DNA of 64,000 bases from Okeania sp. SIO1I7 (GCA_010672585.1 JAAHGF010000008.1:107717-171716), one strand, 5' to 3'; positions 18,893-27,866 are shown, numbered from the stretch's first letter. Notes: generated by a model from the letters alone, not told the origin. Program-made: numbers and translations.

Positions 18893-19162
18893 TAAAAATA
18901 AGAGTGCACCATTTTAGATGAAACAGTCCAGTAGTGGCGTGACACAGCTAAAAATGTGCATTAGAAAATGGGGGGGTGGGGGATTGAGATGAGGGAGTGG
19001 TGAGGTGATTATCAAAAATGCTAATGCACTATTTTAGGCGTGTCAGTCTAGTAGTGGACCGTTTCATCTAAAACTGTGCATTAGATTTGTCATTGCGAAC
19101 GACAGTGAAGCAATCTCAGACCAATTTCCTATTGCACCATTTAAGGTGAAACAGTCCAGTAG
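18893..19162. mobile_element. Chain of MITE family 2 copies sharing their ends
   Basis: Ends of the type AGTCCAGTAG/TGGCGTGACAC...CTAAAA...TGCATTAG alternate in both orientations. Full units lie at about 18933-19053 and 19053-19162, preceded by a lone right end (18893-18935). Adjacent units share CAGTNNAGTAG junctions. The unit interiors are unrelated. Confidence 0.65.
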
Positions 19163-19230
19163 AATGTGTTAGCGGTAGCGTAACGCACCAACCCTACATA
19201 TATTGTCAGTGAGTAAGTCTTGATGGTATT

Positions 19231-19347
19231 AGATGATGTCCGGATAATAGCGTGACAAAAAAACTTACTCCCTTCTAACCTTTTCTTTCTGCCTTCTGAC
19301 TTCTGCCTTACTTCCTGCAAAGTGTAAGTATTCAACCAGACATGATA
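19231..19347. mobile_element. MITE family 4 copy
   Basis: The left end has ATGATGTCCGG and the right end ATTCAACCAGACATGATAT, with a pyrimidine-rich TTCTTTCTGCCTTCT core typical of this family's longer copies. No gene lies between 18881 and 19576. At 19400-19442 a CTATAGTGCCACACTAC repeat recurs inverted at 60412-60443. Confidence 0.55.
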
Positions 19348-19576
19348 TGACTATGGTTTTTCAACCGGACAGGATCTAAATTGCGCCAAAACGCTACATA
19401 CATCAAGCTAAAACTATAGTGCCACACTACATATAGTGTTTAAAAATAAAAATATAAATATTTGTAAATAATTAGTATTTTGTAGCAACAGTTACAGATT
19501 TTTTAGTTAATATAAAAATGTAAGGGGAAAAAGCTTCCCAAACATAAGTTAAATAATCAGGGGAGAAAATCTAAAG

Positions 19577-19771
19577 ATGTTTACTGAACCTCAAGCTCGT
19601 TCTTTAATGGTACGTCACCACCACCTGGTAAAAAATCGTCAACAGTCAATGCTCAACCGCACCGTAACAGAAGTGGGCTTAGAAAATAGTAACTATTGGG
19701 GCCACATTCAAGGAAAAGTACAGCCTAGCTTTAGGAAAAATTATGAGCGTGGTCATGCTTCGATGAGCTAA
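19577..19771 (+). CDS. Small conserved-looking 64-aa protein, tandem copy 1
   Basis: Starts at ATG 19577, 13-16 nt after GGGGAGAAAA. Sixty-four residues, soluble and basic: ARSLMVRHHHLVKNRQQSML, then NYWGHIQG and the terminal HASMS. No TM span or cysteine. Forty-four of 64 residues are identical to the next gene, with the NRQQSMLNRT core fully conserved. I do not recognise the family. The shared terminator after the second gene and the 77-bp gap suggest one transcript. The pattern of conserved His/Arg/Trp between copies argues for a real folded protein. Confidence 0.75.
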   Translation: MFTEPQARSLMVRHHHLVKNRQQSMLNRTVTEVGLENSNYWGHIQGKVQPSFRKNYERGHASMS

Positions 19772-19848
19772 TTTATTTTCTTTCTTGCCATCATCATTAA
19801 TCTTTAACAAATAACAGTTAATTAAACAGAAACAGGAGAATTAAAAAT

Positions 19849-20043
19849 ATGTATGTAGAAAATCAAGCTCGTGCTTTAATGATGCGTCATCACAACCTAA
19901 TTAAAAATCGTCAACAGTCGATGCTGAACCGCACCGCAACAGAAGTAGGTGTAGAACCAGATGATTACTGGGGAAATATTCAAGGAAAACCACATCCTAG
20001 TTTTGTTACTACTTATGACCGTAGTCATGCTTCCATGAGTTAG
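19849..20043 (+). CDS. Small conserved-looking 64-aa protein, tandem copy 2
   Basis: Same length as its neighbour and 69% identical. It starts 11 nt after a good AGGAG (AACAGGAGAATTAAAAATATG). Sequence features: ARALMMRHHNLIKNRQQSML, DDYWGNIQGKPHPSF and a terminal HASMS. It is followed 43 bp later by a strong intrinsic terminator. Differences from copy 1 cluster in surface-like positions (residues 2-5, 37-39, 48-55), as expected after duplication with retained fold. Function unknown. Confidence 0.78.
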   Translation: MYVENQARALMMRHHNLIKNRQQSMLNRTATEVGVEPDDYWGNIQGKPHPSFVTTYDRSHASMS

Positions 20044-20086
20044 GAACATTGCCTCAAAAATTGAATAATGTTTTTGACTTCATAAT

Positions 20087-20132
20087 GTCGCAACTTACTA
20101 ACTATATGAAAAGTTGCGACTAATTTTTTTTT
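20087..20132 (+). terminator. Intrinsic terminator of the 64-aa gene pair
   Basis: A perfect 10-bp stem, GTCGCAACTT (20087-20096) and AAGTTGCGAC (20111-20120), with a 14-nt loop, followed by TAATTTTTTTTT. This is the clearest rho-independent terminator in the window. Confidence 0.85.
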
Positions 20133-20238
20133 AGGTTATTAATTTTTTTATTGAAAAATTATCAAGGTTGCTACCACGGGAACGCTAACTTTTTCATCAT
20201 TTTACAAAAGTCAAGTTTTTCACAAATAGGCATAAAAT

Positions 20239-20866
20239 ATGATTAATCAAATTACCGATCTAAAATTACTGTATGAAGTAGATTATTTTGAATGGTTAGA
20301 AAAAACAATCAAACTACTAAATAATCGTCAATTAGAAAACCTAGATTATGATATCATGTCCGTTGGTATAGTCCCGTGTAAACCTAAGAGTGAATATCTA
20401 CAGGAAATTTAGGTTTTTCTTGCTCAATAGTCTTCTTCCCTCTTTTCTCTTCCCTCTTCCCTCTTCCCTCTTCCTTCTTCCTTCTTCCTTACCTTCGCGC
20501 TTACAATACCGATGCTACCGGACATGATATGAGAACTTAATTGCGGAGTTAGAAGCATTGGGTAGAAGTGAAAAAAGTGCTGTAGAAAGTTTCGTGATTT
20601 TAATTATTCAACATCTCCTCCTTTATTAATATTGGTCAGAAGAAAGAGCTAATAACTCTAGGCATTGGTGTGGATAAATTTTTGCTTTTCGGACTCATTT
20701 AGAATTAAAAATTACAACAAATTTACGAAATTATTTAGCTGAACGACTTGACTATCTCTATAGTAAAGCTAGAAAAAGTTCTCAAATTAAATCAGAACTT
20801 CAATTACTAGAAATTAACCCTTATACTCTCCAACAGATATTGGATGAAGATTGGCTACCAAAATAA
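20239..20866 (+). pseudogene. DUF29 family protein gene disrupted by a MITE
   Basis: DUF29 proteins are abundant cyanobacterial proteins of unknown function. The start (20239) reads YEVDYFEWLEKTIKLLNNRQ, typical of the family. The frame is interrupted at 20352-20529 and resumes as ENLIAELEALGRSEKSAVES. It ends NPYTLQQILDEDWLP, the family C-terminus. Beyond the insertion there are two in-frame TAA codons (near QHLLLY and RHWCG), so the gene has decayed further after disruption. Confidence 0.85.
20352..20529. mobile_element. MITE family 4 copy inside the DUF29 gene (178 bp)
   Basis: Perfect TIRs TATCATGTCC and GGACATGATA, with TGA repeated on both sides (20349-20351, 20530-20532). Removing the element and one TGA restores the DUF29 codons for LDYENLIAEL, so the boundaries are defined by the host gene. 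Confidence 0.85.
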
Positions 20867-20960
20867 CTGTAATACTAAATTTATGATGAAATTTAAACAG
20901 CTATTCCCTAAATCATTGGTATAATCACCACTCAAAATCATCCAATAAAGGAAAGAAACA

Positions 20961-22202
20961 ATGTCAGACTGGCAAGTAATTGATGGTGGGGTAACAGCTC
21001 CTAAAGGATATCGGGCAACAGGAGTTACTGCGGGGTTAAAACCCTCCGGTGCACCAGACTTGGCCTTGATTTTGTCAGATGTAGACTCGATCGCTGCTGG
21101 AGTCTTCACGACAAGTCAAGTACGAGCTGCTTGTGTGGACTACTGTCGGCAACAGCTAGAAGCTAAACCAAGTGCTAGGGCAATTTTGTGTAATTCTGGA
21201 CAAGCAAATGCTGGTACTGGAAGTTTAGGTTTGCAGGATGCTGTGGAAAGTGCGGAAGTATTGGCTAAAGCACTCAATATTTCTCCAGAGTCAATTTTAC
21301 TAGCTTCTACTGGAGTTATTGGCAAACGAATTAAAATGGATGCTCTCAAAGCAGCAATTCCCGAGTTAGTATCTACAGTTTCTACCGAAGGGGGAGAAGC
21401 GGCGGCAAAAGCTATTGTCACTACAGACTTAGCCACAAAGTCAATTGCTCTGGAAACTCAAATGGGCGATCGCCCGGTGCGTATTGGTGGTATTGCTAAA
21501 GGTTCTGGCATGATCCATCCGAATATGGCAACGATGCTATCATTTGTAACTTGTGATGCAGCAGTTTCTCCTCCATTATGGCAAGAGATGTTAACTAGAG
21601 CAGTTAATCGTAGTTTTAATCAGATTACTGTTGATGGGGATACGAGTACCAATGATACAGTAATTGCCTTGACAAATGGTCAGTCTCGCACCTCTGCTAT
21701 TACTAATGTGGGGGCGGAGGCGGAAAAGTTGGAGGCTATGTTGACAGAGGTTTGTGTCTATTTGGCCAAGGCAGTAGCTCGTGATGGAGAAGGGGCAACT
21801 TGTCTGATGGAAGTTCAGGTGACAGGAACATCTGATGAAGCATCTGCGAATAAAATTGCTAAGACTATTGCCGGATCTTCTCTAGTAAAATCAGCTATTT
21901 TTGGTCGCGACCCCAATTGGGGAAGAATTGCCGGAGCTGCTGGTCGTGCTGGAGTGAAGTTTGAGCAGGAGCAGTTACAGATAAAGTTGGGAGACTTTTT
22001 GATGATGGAAAACGGTCAACCTTTAGATTTTGACCGAGCTGCTGCTAGCGAGTATTTGAAGCAGAGAGCAGCGGGGGAATATCTCAAGGATGATACTGTG
22101 TTAATTTCTGTCAAGGTTGGGGATGGTGTTGGTAGTGGGAAAGCTTGGGGATGTGACCTGAGTTATGATTATGTGAAAATTAACGCTGAGTACACTACCT
22201 GA
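20961..22202 (+). CDS. argJ: Bifunctional ornithine acetyltransferase / N-acetylglutamate synthase
   Basis: ArgJ transfers acetyl from N-acetylornithine to glutamate in the cyclic arginine pathway. The 413-residue precursor is cleaved into alpha and beta chains before a nucleophilic Thr. Here that is Thr191 in HPNMATMLSF. Other landmarks: PKGYRATGVTAGLKPSGAPD near the start, CNSGQANAGTG, TTDLATKSIAL, VDGDTSTNDTV, and GRDPNWGRIAGAAGRAGV. Length and frame are normal. An AAAGGAAAG purine run precedes the ATG. A MITE abuts the stop codon. Confidence 0.97.
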   Translation: MSDWQVIDGGVTAPKGYRATGVTAGLKPSGAPDLALILSDVDSIAAGVFTTSQVRAACVDYCRQQLEAKPSARAILCNSGQANAGTGSLGLQDAVESAEVLAKALNISPESILLASTGVIGKRIKMDALKAAIPELVSTVSTEGGEAAAKAIVTTDLATKSIALETQMGDRPVRIGGIAKGSGMIHPNMATMLSFVTCDAAVSPPLWQEMLTRAVNRSFNQITVDGDTSTNDTVIALTNGQSRTSAITNVGAEAEKLEAMLTEVCVYLAKAVARDGEGATCLMEVQVTGTSDEASANKIAKTIAGSSLVKSAIFGRDPNWGRIAGAAGRAGVKFEQEQLQIKLGDFLMMENGQPLDFDRAAASEYLKQRAAGEYLKDDTVLISVKVGDGVGSGKAWGCDLSYDYVKINAEYTT

Positions 22203-23277
22203 TAATTAGGGTTTGCGCTCAAAAGTCTTTTTTTAAGGAGTAGGAGAGCGGGTTCTTGAGGACACGGAGAGGGGGAGAGGGGGGAGACGCGGAGATAGGG
22301 TGTCACCGACACGCCGCGTCCGGTGTTTCTCCGTTTCCTCATAGGGGAGTAGGGGAGTAGGGGAGTAGGGGAGTAATTTTTTTTGCCCAACTATGCGCTA
22401 GAAATACTAACTTTTTGAGCATGAAGTGCTGAAAAAGTAGGAGCTTTTCGGTTGATGGAGCGGAAAAAGTGAAGATTTTGGAGTCATTATGACAGAAAAA
22501 GTAAGGGCTATCAACAGTATTAAAATAATTAGACAAAGTTAAATATAAATAGACATTTGTTGTGATATACTAGATTTATGTCTAATTTATTAAACTCTTA
22601 AAAAGGGTGGCCGATAAATTAAAATGCAATCAATCAAGACCAAATTAAAAGTTAACAATTACCAAAAAACCATGCTAGCCAAACACGCAGGTGTAGCTCG
22701 TCATGCTTATAACTGGGGATTAGCAACTTGCATTGCTGAGTATGAATCAACAAAAAAACGCCCTAGCGCTATCACTTTACACAAGCGTTTAGTGGCTGAA
22801 GTTAAGTCAATTAATCCTTGGTATTATGAGGTATCTAAATGTGCCCCACAACAAGCATTAAGAGACTTAGAAAAGGCATTTAAAAACTTTTTGACTATTC
22901 CTAAACGTGGTTTTCCTAAGTTTAAGAAAAAGGGTAGAAAAGATAGTTTCTATTTAGAAGGAAGTATTAAGGTTCTCAAGGGAAACTATATAAAGCTACC
23001 CAGAATAGGAATCGTAAAAACTTATGAAATCTTACCATCTGTACCCATCAAAAATGTTACTATATCAAAACGTGCAGATAATTGGTATATCAGCTTTAAA
23101 TATGATTATCAACCAACTACTACCGCCAAAAAACGAGATATCATTGGTGTAGATGTGGGAGTTAATACTCTAGCAACTTGTAGCGATGGAACAAAATTTG
23201 CTAACATCAAAGCCTATAGGCAAGCAAAAAAACGATTAGCTCGTTATCAACACCGTGTCAGCAAAAAAGAGCCAGGC

Positions 23278-23301
23278 TTCCTGCGGAATGCTACGCAAAC
23301 A
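23278..23301 (+). repeat. 24-bp small dispersed repeat inserted in TnpB-2
   Basis: Contains CTGCGGAATGCTACGCAAAC and is read in frame as LRNATQT between SKKEPGF and KNRLKAI. Confidence 0.78.
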
Positions 23302-23513
23302 AAAAACAGACTCAAGGCAATAAAAAGATTAGCCAAGGCTCACAAAAAAGCGGATGCGACCCCGCGACGACGAAAGTCGCAAGGGAACGCGCACCAAGCA
23401 GTGGCTGATATCAGAGCCGACACACTTCATAAACTCACAACATGGGCGAGCTTTAAACCACAGCACCATAGTGATAGAAGTATGACAATGTCAGTGGAAT
23501 GCTCAAAAATCAC

Positions 23514-23558
23514 AACCCACCCCTCTAGCTCCCCTCCCGGGAGGGGATGGGGGTGGGT
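23514..23558 (+). repeat. 45-bp GC-rich palindrome inserted in TnpB-2
   Basis: Runs from AACCCACCCC through CTCCCGGGAGGGG to GGGGGTGGGT. It sits directly after the codons for KNHN, as in TnpB-1, but is the reverse complement of that copy apart from a few bases near CTAG/TAAG. Confidence 0.8.
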
Positions 23559-24030
23559 GCAGACTGCGGTTTTTATGAGTTCAAGCGTCAGCTCATATAC
23601 AAGTGCGAGTGGTATGGAAGCCAGCTAGTGATAGCAGATAGATTTTATCCAAGTTCTCAAATATGTTCTCCCTATCGGACATCAACAAAAAATGCCTTTA
23701 CATGAGAGAACTTATAATTGTGCTAATTGTGGATTTGAAACTGACAGAGACTTTAATGCTGCTGTCAACCTAGAAAACTATGTGAATAAGTAGGTGAAGT
23801 TCTCACCGATTTGAAGCCTGTGGAGAAGATAAGTTACAGACTGTGGTCAGTGGTCTTCTGGGAAACAGGAAGCTAGCTCCAAAGCTCATGCAATCAGTCA
23901 TGGGTAAGTTTGGGTAAGTTTAGTAGAACAGTGGATGATGAATGACCAGTTCTTCTAGAACTCCCCTAGATCCTAACTCTTCACTACTCCCTACTCCCTA
24001 CCATAGCAAAAAGACTTTTTCAGCAAACCC

Positions 24031-24210
24031 TAATTAATTAGGACTTACGCAAAAGGTAATAAAGCTGTTTGCGCAGCATTCCGCAGGAATAGCTGATAGC
24101 TGACTGCTGTTTGCGCAGCATTCCGCAGGAAATGCTTACAAAAATATGATGGGATGCGATGGCTTTTTGAGTTGTTTTTGAGGAACGATCGCATCCTAAA
24201 TTTTTCATTA
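24031..24210. repeat. Repeat-rich gap before the PLD-like gene
   Basis: Contains one family-3 end (AGGACTTACGC, 24040-24050) and two 24-bp small dispersed repeats (about 24067 and 24110) separated by an AGCTGATAGCTGA run. No gene. Confidence 0.65.
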
Positions 24211-24783
24211 CTAGCTAGTTTTTTTTCCTGCTAAGTTTGGTGCTTGGGCAAAAGAGTTAATCAAGTTTTGAATGCTATTAATATTATTTGTCCAAATTCC
24301 AATTTCTTCATGGCAGTTATCAGTATTTCCTGGTTTTGAACAGAGAATATTGGCACTTGTAACTACGGCAAATTTATAATCACAAACCCAAACTTTGGCA
24401 TGAGTGCCTGTTAGTTTCAGTTGAAAATGTTCGGGGTATAATTGTTTAAGTTTTTGTAATTTACTCATAGCATCGTATTTCCAAGTATTGGCAGGATTTA
24501 ATTGCCAACAACCATTACCAGGAATAATAATATTACCAATATCTTGTTGCCATCCCCAATTAATCTGTATTTTTACTTTGCGTTTAAGGGTATTTTTAAA
24601 TTCTTGAATCAGATGATTATTGAGGCTATAACGAGTTAGCCAAGGGCAAACAATAATAATTTTTTCTTGTGCTTGGTGGAGGGTTTTTAGGAGTAGGTAA
24701 CGATGTTGATGTTTACCTTGGATGAGTTCTTGGCAGTTAAAGGGGTCGGTATTTTTTCCGTGAGAGTTAGTGGTTATAAACAT
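24211..24783 (-). CDS. Phospholipase D-like (HKD) domain protein, 190 aa
   Basis: One HKD active-site motif is present: His128, Lys130 and Asp135 in GTHAKVWVCDYKFAV, followed by Ser143 and Asn145 (VTSANILCSKPGN). Upstream, residues 30-50 form the typical ILLKTLHQAQEKIIIVCPWL strand-helix start. One HKD per chain means two chains would have to pair to make a site, as in Nuc-type nucleases. The length of 190 is normal for such proteins. It is divergent from the NB-ARC ATPase gene, with 146 bp between start codons. PLD-fold nucleases are common effectors beside STAND ATPases, but the link here rests on position only. Confidence 0.75.
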   Translation of the reverse strand: MFITTNSHGKNTDPFNCQELIQGKHQHRYLLLKTLHQAQEKIIIVCPWLTRYSLNNHLIQEFKNTLKRKVKIQINWGWQQDIGNIIIPGNGCWQLNPANTWKYDAMSKLQKLKQLYPEHFQLKLTGTHAKVWVCDYKFAVVTSANILCSKPGNTDNCHEEIGIWTNNINSIQNLINSFAQAPNLAGKKTS

Positions 24784-24929
24784 TTGGATATTTCCTATTT
24801 ATTTAAGGTATGAAACTATTGTGCTGACAATTTCATTATTTGTCGGTAAGATAAGTTAAGAAGTTTAGTAACCTGACTAAGTAAGAAAAAGTCAGGTTAA
24901 ACTAAAAAGTAAGTTTTATAAGTAAAAGA

Positions 24930-27029
24930 ATGATGAATGAGCAAGAAGCATTAGAAATTGTTAATGAGGCAATTTTTCAAAAGGAAGGAAGAAAACTCAA
25001 AGATATTGAAGAGCTTATTTTTATTGGTGCTTTTCAAAACCTTACTTATGGAAAAATTGCTGAAAATAACGACTACGATGAGCAGCATATTAAGAATAAA
25101 GGTGCTGATTTTTGGAAGTTACTATCAGAAGCATTGGGAGAAAAGGTTAGTAAGAATAATTTTTTGGGAGCCTTAGAAAGACGACAAGATTGCTCTGCAA
25201 AGTTACCACTCTCTCTTTCTTCAAACAACTCTTTATTTCAAGAGTTAACTACAGAAATAAATGTTCCAAAAAAACCTGATTTTGTGGGGCGAGAAGAAGC
25301 GTTCGCTCACCTTAATACTCTTATTACTGGTCGAGGTGCAAAGGTTATTGGTATTTATGGCAAGGGAGGTATTGGAAAAACAACTCTTGCTCGTGAATAT
25401 TTGCAAGTTCAAAGAATCAAAATTTTAGAGCTTAATGTTGGGATGGATACTGAATATATTACTTCTGTCAAAAGTTGGGTAAAACGTCAAATAAACCAAC
25501 AATTTAAACAGAAGGCTAAAAAAAAATTTATTGATATGCTGGAGCAACTAAAATATTTACTTCAGAATGAAGAAGAAAAAGTAGTAATATTAATTGATAA
25601 CTTAGAAACTGCTCTTGATGAAAAGGGAAAGTTTAAACAAGAGCATCGTGATTATATTGAATTAATCACAAGAGTTTTAAATCATCCCACTGTTAATGCC
25701 ATTACATTAATTACTTGTCGTGAAGAGATTAATGAGGCAAAATTAAGTTTTGTCGAATCATATCCACTGCCAGAGTTAAGCGAGTTAGCATGGCGAGAAT
25801 TTTTCAGCATATTTGAAATTAATATAAATACTCTTGCTTTGAGTGAAATTCACAAAGCTTATGGCGGAAATGCTCTAGTAATGAAAGTTATTACCCATCC
25901 AATAGAAACATATTATGGTGGTAGCTTAGAGGATTATTGGCTGGATAATAAACAATTTTTATTAAAGGGGCAAATTAAGGATTTAATTGCTAGTCAGTTT
26001 GACCGTTTATTTGAACATGACCGTCATGCTTATAATCTTCTTTGTCGTTTAGGAATTTATCCTTATCAAGAGATTCCTAGAGTACAAAAAATTGGTCTTT
26101 TTTGTTTACTTTGGGATGTCAAAGAATCGGAAAATATGCAGGTAATTGAATCTTTACAAAGGCGATATTTAATAGAGTTTGAAGCAGGAAAATATTGGCT
26201 ACATCCAGTTATTAGGGCAGAATCTCTGACAAGATTAGATGCTCTGGATAATACTCTTCTTTTGATGAAGGAAGAAATTGATAAATTATTGGTAAGAGAT
26301 GAGAAATTCCAGCATTTTTTAGAATGGCTAAGAGAAGTTACTCTTCTAGATTCAGATTTTACCCCATTAGATTTTAGAGCTTTTTATCTTTGTCTTGAAT
26401 ATGTTTACAGTTTCGGAATTTTCGCTCAAGATGAATTTTTGGAACTAGCTAATTTTTTTGGTATCCCTTCTATGGAAGAAATTGGAGAAGTATTCTTTAA
26501 TTTTATTACTTCCACTGATGTTAGTAAGATTGAAGAAGAAATGAAAGTAGTGTATGAAATACATGAATATCTACTATACGACCTTTTAATTGACAAAAGA
26601 TTATACGATATACTTAAACTTGGCAGGTGTTCGAGCTTCGATCCTAAAAATTATTTAGCAAGTGAAATTGATTATTTGACTGGAGATGGACAGTATATTG
26701 ATTTAGAATTAAAACAAGCATTACAGACATTAAAATCCGAATTACCAGACCCAAATCAAAAAGAAGAACTGTTTGATGCTTGGTGGAAAACTAATAGTAA
26801 AAATTGGGCTGAAAAACTAAGAAAAGTAATGATTGAATATTGTAATATTGGTCACGACTGGCAATTTAATCGGTATGATTACTTGCTTTTAGAGGAATAT
26901 TATCATGCAAATGTTTTACTTTTATATTGCCTCTACTATTGTGATTATCATTTAACTGATTCTGTGCGAAATAAAATTAAAGATGAATTATTTTTACCCA
27001 TAGCTGAAATCGAAAAAAGGAAAGAGTAA
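24930..27029 (+). CDS. STAND ATPase with vMAP-type N-terminal domain and NB-ARC core
   Basis: 699 residues. Residues 1-85 (MNEQEALEIVNEAIFQKEGR, then LTYGKIAENNDYDEQHIKNK) match the helical vMAP-N domain found at the start of many cyanobacterial NB-ARC proteins. The NB-ARC/AP-ATPase core follows: PDFVGREEAFAHLN, Walker A GIYGKGGIGKTT (141-152), Walker B VVILIDNLE (Asp222), an RNBS-like ITCRE motif, and GGNALVMKVI as the GxP-type region. The C-terminus is helical, with no WD40 or TPR repeats I can count, so the sensor is unusual or short. Such proteins act as signal-triggered oligomerising switches, some of them in phage defence. No fused catalytic effector is visible. Confidence 0.8.
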   Translation: MMNEQEALEIVNEAIFQKEGRKLKDIEELIFIGAFQNLTYGKIAENNDYDEQHIKNKGADFWKLLSEALGEKVSKNNFLGALERRQDCSAKLPLSLSSNNSLFQELTTEINVPKKPDFVGREEAFAHLNTLITGRGAKVIGIYGKGGIGKTTLAREYLQVQRIKILELNVGMDTEYITSVKSWVKRQINQQFKQKAKKKFIDMLEQLKYLLQNEEEKVVILIDNLETALDEKGKFKQEHRDYIELITRVLNHPTVNAITLITCREEINEAKLSFVESYPLPELSELAWREFFSIFEININTLALSEIHKAYGGNALVMKVITHPIETYYGGSLEDYWLDNKQFLLKGQIKDLIASQFDRLFEHDRHAYNLLCRLGIYPYQEIPRVQKIGLFCLLWDVKESENMQVIESLQRRYLIEFEAGKYWLHPVIRAESLTRLDALDNTLLLMKEEIDKLLVRDEKFQHFLEWLREVTLLDSDFTPLDFRAFYLCLEYVYSFGIFAQDEFLELANFFGIPSMEEIGEVFFNFITSTDVSKIEEEMKVVYEIHEYLLYDLLIDKRLYDILKLGRCSSFDPKNYLASEIDYLTGDGQYIDLELKQALQTLKSELPDPNQKEELFDAWWKTNSKNWAEKLRKVMIEYCNIGHDWQFNRYDYLLLEEYYHANVLLLYCLYYCDYHLTDSVRNKIKDELFLPIAEIEKRKE

Positions 27030-27031
27030 AA

Positions 27032-27121
27032 ATGACAGATAAAACCCAAGCAGCAGACACAACTATTGCCACGGAAAAATCCTGGTTAAATTACTGCAAA
27101 AAATCCTCATATAAACAATAG
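27032..27121 (+). CDS. Possible 29-aa peptide directly after the STAND gene
   Basis: The ATG lies 2 nt after the STAND stop and follows GGAAAGAG. The product MTDKTQAADTTIATEKSWLN has a few more residues and then stops. It may be the remnant of a longer gene truncated by the downstream repeats, or no gene at all. Confidence 0.25.
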   Translation: MTDKTQAADTTIATEKSWLNYCKKSSYKQ

Positions 27122-27866
27122 TAAAAAATATCATACAGCTTCCAAAAAAGTACAAAATACTGTCAGGAAATTACTCAAATACCATTATTCCTATTTAATT
27201 AAAAATATCAAATATATTGAACTTAAATTAAACCAGGAGTATAGTAAAACTTAAGCATTCAGCCATCAGCTATCAGCTAGCCTCCTATGGTCGGAACTAC
27301 GTTATCAGCTATGAGTTGTTAGCTCATTATCAGCTCAAAATAGGAATTAGTCTCCAAGGAAAATTAAAACTTATAAAAAAAATGTCTTCAGCTAACCTTA
27401 GTAATACCATTTATCAAAAACTTTTCTCAGGGGACCCACCCCTAGCCCCTCCCCCTCCCAGGAGGGTAAATAGGGGAGTGGGGGAGTAGGGGAGAAGTAA
27501 AAAGTAAGAATAATTAACATTAACTGGGCTATTTTTAGCAAAAAGGTGATTATATCTGTTTTGATTAATTAATAACTGAAGTCTTACCCAAGTATAGCGT
27601 TACTTTTAGGAATTGGTATAATTTATTGAATATGTTCATGTATCTTTTTGCGCAGCATGACCTAGGAAATGCTGAATGCTGAATGCTTACGGTAAAACAA
27701 ACAATGACACGATATTTTATAAGTTTTAAAACTGCAATAAAAATATTTTAATTTAGAGTAGCGGTTTTCATTATCTAAAACTTAGGATAGCTGTCAATAG
27801 GTGCTAATCCAGATTATAATGTTTATAAATAAATTATAATAATCAATTAATTTTCAATATTTAACT
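27122..27866. repeat. Gene-free region with repeats
   Basis: Contains CAGCTATCAGCT runs (27250-27330), a GC-rich palindrome (27428-27466) with a GGGGAGTA run, and a diverged 24-bp dispersed repeat near 27650. No ORF with coding character. Confidence 0.6.

Larger units (their letters stand above)
22624..23793 (+). pseudogene. tnpB: TnpB-2, frameshifted and carrying three repeat insertions
   Basis: Starts MQSIKTKLKVNNYQKTMLAK and continues in one frame through GVDVGVNTLATCSDGTKFAN (first RuvC Asp). It then loses frame near 23445 and again before DNVSGMLKNHN. The C-terminus is recovered in other frames (CEWYGSQLVIADRFYPSSQI, then NCANCGFETDRDFNAAVNLE). A 24-bp repeat at 23278-23301 is read as LRNATQT. 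A GC-rich module at about 23355-23393 is read as ATPRRRKSQGNAH. A 45-bp palindrome at 23514-23558 follows KNHN. The first two are in frame. It belongs to a different TnpB branch from TnpB-1 (start HAGVARHAYNWGLA). Confidence 0.85.
22209..24030. mobile_element. MITE family 1 copy 3, split by a TnpB remnant
   Basis: The left end GGGTTTGCG (22209) and right end TTTTTCAGCAAACCC (24030) are flanked by TAATTA on both outer sides (22203-22208, 24031-24036). The MITE-like interior 22380-22505 matches the copy at 60091-60364. The tnpB sequence lies between, consistent with a later IS200/IS605-type insertion. Confidence 0.6.

Noticed and set aside
27122-27400. CAGCTATCAGCTAG runs as a regulatory operator
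   Set aside because: The same run occurs at several unrelated intergenic places; better explained as a short tandem repeat.
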